Source: Castellaniella sp041677825 (GTDB lineage Bacteria; Pseudomonadota; Gammaproteobacteria; Burkholderiales; Burkholderiaceae_B). Taken from it: a stretch of 64,000 nt of DNA. The stretch covers positions 96,736 through 160,735 of the forward strand of contig NZ_JBAYPG010000003.1 of the NCBI RefSeq assembly GCF_041677825.1. Direction: 5' to 3'. Shown here piece after piece: positions 8,574-16,418 of the stretch. A program made the position numbers and the translations under genes. The stretch's first letter is position 1. Every line of letters begins with the position of its first letter. A model generated the notes under the pieces. It was not told the origin of the DNA, did not search any database, and saw only the letters and a list, made by a program, of their open reading frames with translations.

Positions 8574-9825
8574 AGATCACCCCTTCAAGCCGCAAGGTCA
8601 GGCGGCTGGTACGCAGATCGGGCCGTACCCCGGTTGTCACCACCAGGGACAGCTTGTGCCAGGACACCGATTCCACCATCGATGTCAACAGGAACCCGGA
8701 CCGCAAGGGGCCCTCGACCTGCAGCCCGCGCATTGAAATGGCCGGCAACCCGGAGGATGGTTCGGCAAGCGGCTGACCCTCGGCATCCTGTGGCGCTGCG
8801 ACGGACAAAGTGTGCGCGGGTTCGAGATGCAGACGGTGAAACGCCGGCAGACTGGCCTGCAAAGCGCTGGACCAGTCGCGCGTGACCCAGTGGGCCCGGG
8901 GCAGAGCGGCCGGCGTAACCTGCCGGGCGGGCACGGAGACGGACCATATCGCCCGCGCGCGGTCGAGACTGGAAAATTCGAGGGCCCAGGTACCGGGCGC
9001 ATGCTCGAGCAGACCACGATTGTCGGCGCCCTGAGCCTGGCGTCGGTAATCTGCCTGGCAGGACCAGGACGCACCACCCATGTGTGGCTGACAATGCACT
9101 TCGAGCAGGTCCCAGCCGGCCAGGCGCACCGGCTGCCGATACAGCGTCTGCAGCAATGCCCGGGTACCGGCGGCGCCATGGATGAAACGACCGTGCAGAG
9201 CCTGATCGAGCGCCTCTTGCCAGAGCACCGCAGGCGGCGTCGCGTGGGAAATCGCCGTATTCTGGGCGGCCTGGGTATGCAGCCATGCCGCTGCGCCCAG
9301 CGCCAGGCCGAACGGTACGCCATACCGCCGCACGGGCGATGAGCGCACCGGCTGCATAGCCAGATCGGGCGTAGCCTGGCTGGCCAACGTGTGCAGAAGC
9401 GCTTGAACGCCCGCTGGATCCGGTGCAGGAAGCATCTCGAGGCCGGGGCATGCCAGACGCATGGCCTGCATCGAAGCGAGCGCCAGTTCGAGACTGGGAT
9501 AGCTGCGGTCCCCGCGCACCAATGCCACCCCCTGGTGCGCAGCCAGCACGTGCCAGGTCTGCGTATCGAGGGCCAGTATGCAGGCCCTGGAGCCCTCTGG
9601 GTACAGGCGGGCCCACAAATCGGCAAGCGACCAGCAACGGCCCCGCCCAGGTACACCGCGCGCCAGACCCAGCGCCGCAGGCGGCTCGCCGGACCACACC
9701 ACCAGGGTGGCCCCGAGACGGCGCGCCTGGGCGCGACTGAATGCAGATTCGGCCAGGACCGGAACCCAATCGAGCCCGCACAGGAGCTTTTTCTGATCGA
9801 CCAGCAGGACGCGGGCGGCGCGCAT
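8557..9825 (-). CDS. pilO: Type IVb pilus biogenesis protein PilO (PilO2 type)
   Basis: The protein (422 aa) matches the layout of IncI PilO: an N-terminal actin-fold-like cytoplasmic half, a membrane-spanning stretch near residues 167-185 (YGVPFGLALGAAAWLHTQ) and a periplasmic C-terminal half ending in strands such as SLVVTTGVRPDL. PilO forms the inner-membrane alignment complex with PilP and the secretin. Its ATG lies 3 bp after the pilN stop codon, and its end overlaps pilP. Little direct motif evidence exists; the operon order is the strongest support. Confidence 0.78.
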   Translation of the reverse strand: MRAARVLLVDQKKLLCGLDWVPVLAESAFSRAQARRLGATLVVWSGEPPAALGLARGVPGRGRCWSLADLWARLYPEGSRACILALDTQTWHVLAAHQGVALVRGDRSYPSLELALASMQAMRLACPGLEMLPAPDPAGVQALLHTLASQATPDLAMQPVRSSPVRRYGVPFGLALGAAAWLHTQAAQNTAISHATPPAVLWQEALDQALHGRFIHGAAGTRALLQTLYRQPVRLAGWDLLEVHCQPHMGGASWSCQADYRRQAQGADNRGLLEHAPGTWALEFSSLDRARAIWSVSVPARQVTPAALPRAHWVTRDWSSALQASLPAFHRLHLEPAHTLSVAAPQDAEGQPLAEPSSGLPAISMRGLQVEGPLRSGFLLTSMVESVSWHKLSLVVTTGVRPDLRTSRLTLRLEGVIYENGS

Positions 9826-9828
9826 GGT

Positions 9829-11514
9829 TCAAAGCCCCTCTTCGATTTGTGCCGTGATGATCAACACGGTGGCCAGCCGTTGGGCCTGCAGCTGGTCCCC
9901 GCCGCCGAACAGCACCGGAAGACCTGGACCCAGCCGCCTTTCGGAAGTCTCCGACTGCTGACGATCGAAGCCCGATACCACCAGTGGCTGCCCAGGTTGC
10001 AAGGCCAGTTGCTGGACTGTGCCGTTGCCTTCGATGGTGAGTTGCTGAAGCTGCAACGGGTTGTCCTTGTCGCCGAAGGTGACCGTCTTCAGGGGCTGCG
10101 CAACCGTGTTGTCGTAGGCCAGTGACAGCAGGATCTGGCCGTTGTCCTGGGCATCGGGCACCAGCGTGAGCAACGACCCCACGGTTTCTTCTTTTTGATT
10201 GACCGAGATCGCCGGCACGGCAAGGCCGCTGGCGCCCGTGACGGGCGTGGTCTCGATACGGTCGATATACGAGAACGTGGTGCGTACGGCATGGGTGACC
10301 GGGCGCCGATTCAGGGTGAGCATGGGTACACTGCTGCGCCGCACCAGGGTCACGGTTTCGCCCAGCGCCCGGATCACGGCTTCGCTGCCGGTCAGGGTGC
10401 CCTGTACGGCCTGTATCCCAAGCTGCCCTGCCGGGCTGCTTGCCAGGCCGGGCACAGCCAGGTGGCCCGCCAGATGGGCCCCGGAAAAAACCAGATTCCA
10501 GTCCAGGCTGGCCTGGGCCTGTTCGTTGAGCGCAATGGTGAGTTCTTCGAACACCAGCCGGACACGGCGTGTCAGGGCACGGTTTTCGTGCTCGAGATAG
10601 CGACTGATGCGCTCGAGCACGTCGGGCGTATCGGTGACGACGATGTTGGCCGCTGCGCCCGGCTCGACCACCAGGATCCCCGCCCTGGACAGAAAGGCTT
10701 CGAGGCGGGCACGCAGGGTTTTCATGATGTCAAGATCGCCGCTGCTGAGCTGCGTGTTCGATGCGCTGACAAAGCCGCCCTCGGCATGCCCACGCCCCAG
10801 CCCCAAGGATGCCTGGGCCCGGGCATCGAGGGTCAGCGCGCGCACATTGAACACCCGCGTCTCGGTGCGATAGAACTCGATGCGGCCCCCTTCATAGCGC
10901 CAGTGCACCCCATGATGCGCCGCCAGCCGATCGAGGATCAGGGGCAGTGCCGCCGGGCCGTCGGCCAGTGCGGCGGAGCCTGCGTCATCCACCAGCCCGA
11001 TTGACCCCCCTGCGGGGTCATTGGCCATGCGCGGCAGGAAATGGGCGACGGGCAGCAGCGCATCGGGGCGCACATGCACCGGAATCCCCGTGACTGCGGT
11101 AATGCGCCGGGCAATCTGGCGCAGATCGTCCGGGCCATCGGCAAACAGCAGGGTGGTCTGTACACGCCCGCGCAGCACGGCCGGCAATGTCAGTTCGCGA
11201 GCCAGAGGCTGCGCCGGGCCGGCGATCCAGGGTTTGTCTATATCCTGGGTGGCCATCCGCAGATCCGGATCTGCCTGGCGGGGCACGAATCCGGCGTGCC
11301 CCTGCGCCACTTTCCCGTCGGCCTGCTCGAAGGCTCGCCCGGCCTGACGCAGCCGTTCGGGCAGGCTGCAGGCCGCCAGCCCGGGCAGCAGGCACAGGCA
11401 GCACACGAGCGGCCAGCGCATGGCAGGCCTGGGCCGGCAGGCATGGGAACGCCATGCAGACCAGCCCATGACCCGGCGGACCCAAGTGCCCATACGCGAG
11501 ATGGCGCCGTTCAT
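9829..11514 (-). CDS. pilN: Type IVb pilus secretin lipoprotein PilN
   Basis: This 561-aa secretin begins with a lipoprotein signal (PGLAAC, acylated Cys49), then N-domains and the C-terminal secretin pore domain (SVPMLTLNRRPVTHAVRTTF, then VGSLLTLVPDAQDNGQILLS). It would form the outer-membrane channel for the pilus. The segment VTDTPDVLERISRYLEHEN is the typical N1-type repeat before the pore. The start at 11514 overlaps the pilL stop as ATGA. Some downstream ATGs are possible, but the signal peptide works from this one. Confidence 0.9.
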   Translation of the reverse strand: MNGAISRMGTWVRRVMGWSAWRSHACRPRPAMRWPLVCCLCLLPGLAACSLPERLRQAGRAFEQADGKVAQGHAGFVPRQADPDLRMATQDIDKPWIAGPAQPLARELTLPAVLRGRVQTTLLFADGPDDLRQIARRITAVTGIPVHVRPDALLPVAHFLPRMANDPAGGSIGLVDDAGSAALADGPAALPLILDRLAAHHGVHWRYEGGRIEFYRTETRVFNVRALTLDARAQASLGLGRGHAEGGFVSASNTQLSSGDLDIMKTLRARLEAFLSRAGILVVEPGAAANIVVTDTPDVLERISRYLEHENRALTRRVRLVFEELTIALNEQAQASLDWNLVFSGAHLAGHLAVPGLASSPAGQLGIQAVQGTLTGSEAVIRALGETVTLVRRSSVPMLTLNRRPVTHAVRTTFSYIDRIETTPVTGASGLAVPAISVNQKEETVGSLLTLVPDAQDNGQILLSLAYDNTVAQPLKTVTFGDKDNPLQLQQLTIEGNGTVQQLALQPGQPLVVSGFDRQQSETSERRLGPGLPVLFGGGDQLQAQRLATVLIITAQIEEGL

Positions 11515-12599
11515 GCGTTGTCTCCTGGTGTGCGGGTGCGGTCGCAGCGTTGTGCCAGAGAAATCACACGCAACACCTGGTTGGCGTAGAAACAGGGCTG
11601 GACCGGGCGGTCACCCAGTTCGGTGGCTGCGAGCAGACTGCGCACGGCGTCTTTGAATGGGCCCGGAAACGTGGCGGAACCGGCCACGGGGATATCGACA
11701 TCAACCGCCCAGTGCTCGGGCTCGAACACCCAGCCGGACTCGCGCGCCCAGCCAGACAGGGTTTTGCGCAAGGTGCCATCGACCGGCGTGACCCCAAAGC
11801 GCGCAACCGGGCCCGGCAGCACTTCTGCTGAGGGTGTGCCGGCGGCTGCAGTGGCATGACCCTGTACGGCGTCAGCCCCAGATGCTGCAGCAATGGCCGC
11901 AGGCCGCACCGGGACGACGACGGGCTCCGGGGCAAGAGCCGCAAGCTGTACCGGGGCGACGACAGATGCTGCGGCAAGAACGGCTGGCTGCGCCGCGGCG
12001 ACGGGCTCACTGGCAAGAGCAGCAGACCGCACCGGGGTGGCCGCAGAATTTGTGGAGGCGGCCTCTGCCAGCCCCTGGGGGGATGCGGCTGCCAGTGGGG
12101 TGATGGCAGGCTGGCGCACCGCGCCAGATTCTGGCCGGGTGATATCGGGCCCGATCTGAGCTGTGGCAAACCCTGCGGCGACGGCCCCGGAGGGCGTGCC
12201 TGCCGGAGTTGACCCGACGGATTCGGCCGACGAAGGCGTGCCACCACGCCGGACATACGCCAGGCGCTGCCCCCCGCGAATCACCAGAAACGACGGCACG
12301 CCCCGGATACGCAGATAATCGGTTTCACGTTGCGGATGCAACAGGCGATCGCCCTCTGGCCGGCGCTCGAACAGGGCCGGTACCGGCGCGCCAGCGGGAT
12401 ATTGCAACCAGGTGTGACGGCCGTCATCGAACACCTGCAGAGGCGCCAGATCAGGATCACCGGAGAGTTCCCAGTCGAAACGGTAATCGGCCAGCGGCCC
12501 CGGCGCCCCGGACTGCTCATGCCACCACGCCTGGTGGCCCGGGCCGGTGCACGCCACCAGCCCGCCCATGCAACAGCCCACCACCCAGATCCTGAACAT
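11511..12599 (-). CDS. pilL: PilL/TcpQ-like lipoprotein with Ala-Pro-rich linker
   Basis: The first gene of the pilus operon encodes a 362-aa lipoprotein (MFRIWVVGCCMGGLVAC, acylated Cys17). Residues 30-115 form a small folded domain with DYLRIRGVPSFLVIRGG. Residues 120-265 are low-complexity, dominated by Ala, Pro and Val with recurring AALAxEPV-type units. The C-terminal 90 residues resemble the TcpQ/PilL domain that binds the secretin (GTLRKTLSGWARESGWVF, then FPGPFKDAVRSLL). AAGGGGG lies just before the ATG. PilL in IncI1 plasmids has the same role as first gene and secretin partner. Confidence 0.8.
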   Translation of the reverse strand: MFRIWVVGCCMGGLVACTGPGHQAWWHEQSGAPGPLADYRFDWELSGDPDLAPLQVFDDGRHTWLQYPAGAPVPALFERRPEGDRLLHPQRETDYLRIRGVPSFLVIRGGQRLAYVRRGGTPSSAESVGSTPAGTPSGAVAAGFATAQIGPDITRPESGAVRQPAITPLAAASPQGLAEAASTNSAATPVRSAALASEPVAAAQPAVLAAASVVAPVQLAALAPEPVVVPVRPAAIAAASGADAVQGHATAAAGTPSAEVLPGPVARFGVTPVDGTLRKTLSGWARESGWVFEPEHWAVDVDIPVAGSATFPGPFKDAVRSLLAATELGDRPVQPCFYANQVLRVISLAQRCDRTRTPGDNA

Positions 12600-12686
12600 G
12601 CACGCCCCCTTCTGTCGTTCTGGGAGGCATGATCATCCACTCCGGACGCGCAATCCAGACTGGCAAATACGCAAGGACAAAAGGCT

Positions 12687-12729
12687 CCGCCCCATCCCCG
12701 GCACATCATGCATGCCGGGGATGGGGCGG
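12687..12729 (-). terminator. Perfect 17-bp GC-rich hairpin between the binding-protein gene and pilL
   Basis: The arms CCGCCCCATCCCCGGCA (12687-12703) and its exact complement (12713-12729) enclose a 9-base loop. On the minus strand the stem is followed by AGCCTTTTGTCC, a short T-run, so it likely ends transcription from the binding-protein operon and insulates the pil operon. The full palindrome is longer than most terminators and could also bind a protein. Confidence 0.65.
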
Positions 12730-12766
12730 ACACTGGCGCAGCCGGTATCGACTGCCGGCTGCCGGA

Positions 12767-14083
12767 CTACTCGGCCTGGCGCACCAGGCGATTGCCCTCG
12801 GCTGCAGCACTGCTGAGCGCCGTGACGGCCGGCTCCTGGCCATCGAGCGCCGTATCGATGATCTGCTGAAAACGCGACCGGATCGCCGGGTAGTTGTTGA
12901 TACGAAAGCCCTGCGCCGTCACTGCGGACTTCTGGGCGTAGGGCGCCACCAGATCCCGCCAGGCGCCCAGATGCTGATAATAGCTGTCGGGCGTCTGGTT
13001 GAACGCGGCCTTGGTAAGCGGCAGATAACCCGTTTGCTGATACCAGCGGGCCGCCTGTTCGGGCTTCGACAGCCAGCCCAGGAAGGCCACGGTGGCGTCG
13101 GTGACCGGCTTGTCGGATTTCATGACCCAAAGAGCCGACCCGTTGACAAATGGATTGCCGGGCTTGCGGGTGACTTCGGGATAATACGGCAGGCCGGACA
13201 CGGCAAAATGCAGCTTGCGCTGTGCATCGAATGAGCCGATATGCCCCGAATCGGACATGAGCACTGCGCATTCGCCTGCGGCAAAGCGGTCGACGGCACG
13301 CAGGCCCGCATCGGGGCGGGTCATGATCTCGGAACGCACCCAGCTGATCATGAGCGACAGGTGCCGGACGTAGGTCGAATTGAAGGAAAAGCTGGGCAGG
13401 CCCTTGGCCGTGAGGCCATTGTCGGCCCCGGCGTAGAACTGGTTGTTGACCGCAGCGAGATTTTCCAGGTTGATGGAGACCGGCAGATTGGACGTCAGTG
13501 GGCAGGTCCGGGAGCCCTTGTTGGCCAGCGACACCAATTGCCCCTGCAGCTCCATCCAGACGCGGGCCGGTTCAGCCGGGCTGAGCCCGGCCGTTCTGAA
13601 GGCGTTCTGGTTGTAGTACATGACGGGAATTTCAAGCATGTACGGGAAGGCCATCAAGCGGCCCTTGGCATCGTGTACAAAGGCATTGTCGCTGGACAGG
13701 AACCAGTCGGTGCCCTTGAGGGCCGCCTGGCCCTGCAGCAGGTGAAACGGCAGCACATAGGGGCGGCGCGCAACGTGATCGAGCGTATGTGTGTTGCCGA
13801 TCTGTGCCAGGGCCGGCAGCGTCCCGGCACTGGCGGCCCGATCGAGCGACTGGTCCAGCGCCTCGGGCGTATCGAACTGACGCAATGTGACATCGACGTC
13901 GGACTGGCTGCGATTCCAGCCACGCACCAGATCCTGCAGGACTTCGGCATTGTGGCCCTGCAGCGCATGCCATACGGGGACCTTGACTGCGGCATGTGCC
14001 GAGGTGACAAGCGCACAAGCCAGCAGAGCGCCTGCCAGACCCCGAGCACATTGAGCCGGCACGGCACCAGGAATGAATTTCAT
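12767..14083 (-). CDS. ABC transporter periplasmic binding protein, UgpB-like
   Basis: The 438-aa product has a signal peptide ending SAHA and the fold signature of family 1 extracellular solute-binding proteins (VKVPVWHALQGHNAEVLQDLV, then YVLPFHLLQGQAALKG). The closest group is UgpB, which binds sn-glycerol-3-phosphate or glycerophosphodiesters for an ABC importer. No permease or ATPase gene is adjacent, so its transporter would be elsewhere, and the ligand is not certain. The ATG at 14083 follows the dadA-like stop by 5 bp; an in-frame TTG upstream was rejected because it would overlap that gene. Confidence 0.82.
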   Translation of the reverse strand: MKFIPGAVPAQCARGLAGALLACALVTSAHAAVKVPVWHALQGHNAEVLQDLVRGWNRSQSDVDVTLRQFDTPEALDQSLDRAASAGTLPALAQIGNTHTLDHVARRPYVLPFHLLQGQAALKGTDWFLSSDNAFVHDAKGRLMAFPYMLEIPVMYYNQNAFRTAGLSPAEPARVWMELQGQLVSLANKGSRTCPLTSNLPVSINLENLAAVNNQFYAGADNGLTAKGLPSFSFNSTYVRHLSLMISWVRSEIMTRPDAGLRAVDRFAAGECAVLMSDSGHIGSFDAQRKLHFAVSGLPYYPEVTRKPGNPFVNGSALWVMKSDKPVTDATVAFLGWLSKPEQAARWYQQTGYLPLTKAAFNQTPDSYYQHLGAWRDLVAPYAQKSAVTAQGFRINNYPAIRSRFQQIIDTALDGQEPAVTALSSAAAEGNRLVRQAE

Positions 14084-14088
14084 GTGGA

Positions 14089-15342
14089 TCAACCCAGGAA
14101 AGGAAAATCGATTTCGGGCCTGCGGCCCGACACCAGATCGGCCAGGACCTTGCCTGACCCGACGCCCATGGTCCAGCCCAGGCTGCCGTGCCCGGTGTTC
14201 AGGTACAGATTGCGGATACGGGTGGGGCCAATCAGCGGAACATTGGAGGGCGTGGTCGGCCGCAAGCCGGACCAGAATCGAACATTAGCAAAATCAGGCC
14301 CGCTTGGGAACAGCCGGCGCACCCGTTCGACGAGACGATTGCAACGTGATGTATCCAGCGCGCGTGAAAAACCACCCAGTTCGGCCGTGCCCGCCACACG
14401 CAACTGTTGCCCCAGGCGCGAGAACACCAGTTTCGAGGCCTGATCGATCAGGCTGACCTGCGGCGTGGCGTCCGGCTGTCGCAGCGCGAAGGTGGCCGAG
14501 TATCCTTTCACGGGCCAGACCGGACATGCGATACCCAGCGGCCGCACCAGCGCAGGCGAATGACTGCCCAGGGCCACGACCCAGGCATCCGCCTGCACCG
14601 ATTCGAACCAGCCGTCCGGCTGGATCAGTTCGGCCACGGCAACGCGGCCCCCCACCGCCAGAAGCCGGTTGACCTGGCGATTGAACAGGAAACGCACCCC
14701 CGCCGCCTCGGCATGCCCGGCCAGGGCCTGTGTGAAGCGATGCACATCACCCGATTCGTCTTCGGCCGTGTAGTCACCCCCGATGATGGGCTGATCTGCC
14801 GCGGCAAGCGCGGGCTCGATCTGCAGGACCTGTGCGGCATCGAGCACCTTCCGGTTCACGCCCAGTGCCTGCATGGCGACCGCCGCCTTGCGGGCGTACT
14901 CGAATTCGCGTTCGTCCTGGTAGAAGGCGAGGATGCCCCGCTCGAGGTGATCGTAATCGATCTGCAGCGCGCGCCGCAGTTCACCCAGTTGCCGGCGGCT
15001 GTACTGCGCCAGACCCACCATGGCCCGCAGATTCACGGCAAAGCGCCGGGGCTGCGATTCGCGCACGAACCGGGCACACCATAGCCATTGCTGCAGGCTG
15101 GGCTGCAAGGCAATGCGCAAGGGTGCGTCCCGGTGGCCAAGGTAGTGCCACAGCTGGTACCAGGTATGCGGGCTGGCCCAGGGCTCGGCGTAGCAGACGG
15201 AAATCTGGCCGCCATTGGCACGGCTGGTTTCGAGCGCAGCGGCCGGCTGACGTTCGATGACGGTGACTTCGTGGCCCGCCTGGGCCAGCCACCAGGCGCT
15301 GCTCACGCCCATGATGCCGGCCCCGAGCACGACGACCTTCAT
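14089..15342 (-). CDS. dadA: D-amino-acid dehydrogenase-like FAD oxidoreductase
   Basis: An N-terminal dinucleotide-binding motif (VVVLGAGIMGVSSAWWLAQAG, GxGxxG) and the DAO-family C-terminus (SGLRPTTPSNVPLIG, NTGHGSLGWTMGVGSGK) identify a DadA-type flavoprotein of 417 aa, close to the 430 aa typical. DadA oxidises D-amino acids to 2-oxo acids and feeds electrons to the quinone pool. Its ATG overlaps the stop of the upstream flavin reductase gene by 4 bp, so the two are co-translated. No alanine racemase gene is nearby, and the true substrate may be another D-amino acid. Confidence 0.82.
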   Translation of the reverse strand: MKVVVLGAGIMGVSSAWWLAQAGHEVTVIERQPAAALETSRANGGQISVCYAEPWASPHTWYQLWHYLGHRDAPLRIALQPSLQQWLWCARFVRESQPRRFAVNLRAMVGLAQYSRRQLGELRRALQIDYDHLERGILAFYQDEREFEYARKAAVAMQALGVNRKVLDAAQVLQIEPALAAADQPIIGGDYTAEDESGDVHRFTQALAGHAEAAGVRFLFNRQVNRLLAVGGRVAVAELIQPDGWFESVQADAWVVALGSHSPALVRPLGIACPVWPVKGYSATFALRQPDATPQVSLIDQASKLVFSRLGQQLRVAGTAELGGFSRALDTSRCNRLVERVRRLFPSGPDFANVRFWSGLRPTTPSNVPLIGPTRIRNLYLNTGHGSLGWTMGVGSGKVLADLVSGRRPEIDFPFLG

Positions 15343-16385
15343 GCTGTCACCCGGGCCCGGTCTGCTTCGGTCACGAAGGCATCGGCAAAGAAGAATTCAG
15401 CGGGCAGACCGCAGTGCTGCACCAGGTCGCGCCGGGCGGCCTCGACCATGAGTGGCGAGCCGCAGGCATAGACCTGATGGCCGGAGAGATCCGGGCAATC
15501 CTCCATGAGCGCCGCGTGAACCCAGCCGGTGCGCCCCGACCAGGCGTCCCCCTCTGCCGCATTCGATACAACCGGCACCACATGAAAGCCCGGCCATTGC
15601 GTCTCCCAGCCGCGCGCGACATCCAGCTGATACAGGTCTGCCGGCCGGCGTCCCCCCCAGTACAGGACTGCAGAGCGACGGTCGCCGGCCTCGATGAGGG
15701 CCTCGATCATGGCACGGATCGGCGCAAAACCCGTGCCGCTGGCCAGAAACACGAGTGGCCGGTCGATATCGGGGCGCACGAAGAACGAACCCAGCGGCCC
15801 TTCGATGCGCAGGATTTCGCGCAGTTTGATGACCGGATCGGCCTGACCGAACAGGCGGTCAGTGAAGGCGCCACCAGGCGAATGGCGGACATGCAGTCGC
15901 AGCGTGTGCCGATCCAGCCTTGGACACGCCATGGAATAGCTGCGCCGCGCATCGTCGGGCAACAGGAAATCGAGATACTGCCCGGGCTGGAAGCGGAACG
16001 CCTGGGCGGACGGCAATTGCAGGGTGACCTCGAGCACATCGGGCGCCAGGGGTTCCAGCGCCAGGACCCGCACCGGCATGCGGGCCACCTGGATATCCTG
16101 CGCCAGGCGCACTTCCTCGACCTCGATGACCATATCGGAGCACGGCCTGGCCTGGCACAGCAGCGTATGCCCAGCCGCGAGCTCGGCCGCATCCAGGATG
16201 CGCCCCGGCGCGGGCCCGGCATCGTATTCACCGGTGAGCACCCTGCCCTGGCACGTGGAGCACGTGCCATTGCGGCAGCTGTACGGCAGCAGAATGCCCT
16301 CGGCCAGCGCGGCATCCAGTACGGTATGCCCGGATTCCACCGCAAAGACCTTGCCCGACGGCTGTACCGTGACCTTGAAACTCAT
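15339..16385 (-). CDS. 2Fe-2S ferredoxin / flavin reductase (CDP-6-deoxy-glucoseen reductase-like)
   Basis: The 348-aa protein starts with a plant-type ferredoxin domain with cluster ligands Cys37, Cys42, Cys45 (CRNGTCSTC) and Cys77. This is followed by an FAD-binding domain (RSYSMACP) and an NAD(P)H domain (FLASGTGFAPIRAMIEALI, then VYACGSPLMVEAAR). Such proteins are often named after AscD/RfbI (CDP-6-deoxy-3,4-glucoseen reductase), but no sugar-nucleotide genes are here, so a general electron-donor role for an oxygenase or oxidoreductase is more likely. It is first in a three-gene minus-strand run with the DadA-like and UgpB-like genes. Confidence 0.82.
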   Translation of the reverse strand: MSFKVTVQPSGKVFAVESGHTVLDAALAEGILLPYSCRNGTCSTCQGRVLTGEYDAGPAPGRILDAAELAAGHTLLCQARPCSDMVIEVEEVRLAQDIQVARMPVRVLALEPLAPDVLEVTLQLPSAQAFRFQPGQYLDFLLPDDARRSYSMACPRLDRHTLRLHVRHSPGGAFTDRLFGQADPVIKLREILRIEGPLGSFFVRPDIDRPLVFLASGTGFAPIRAMIEALIEAGDRRSAVLYWGGRRPADLYQLDVARGWETQWPGFHVVPVVSNAAEGDAWSGRTGWVHAALMEDCPDLSGHQVYACGSPLMVEAARRDLVQHCGLPAEFFFADAFVTEADRARVTA

Positions 16386-16418
16386 GTCCCGCCTCTGTGG
16401 TTCAATACCTGGACCATT

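Noticed and set aside
8557..9832. A second long minus-strand frame (8585-9832) overlapping pilO
   Set aside because: It is in another frame than the pilO protein, has Arg/Ala/Gly bias, and does not fit the coupled starts of the operon.
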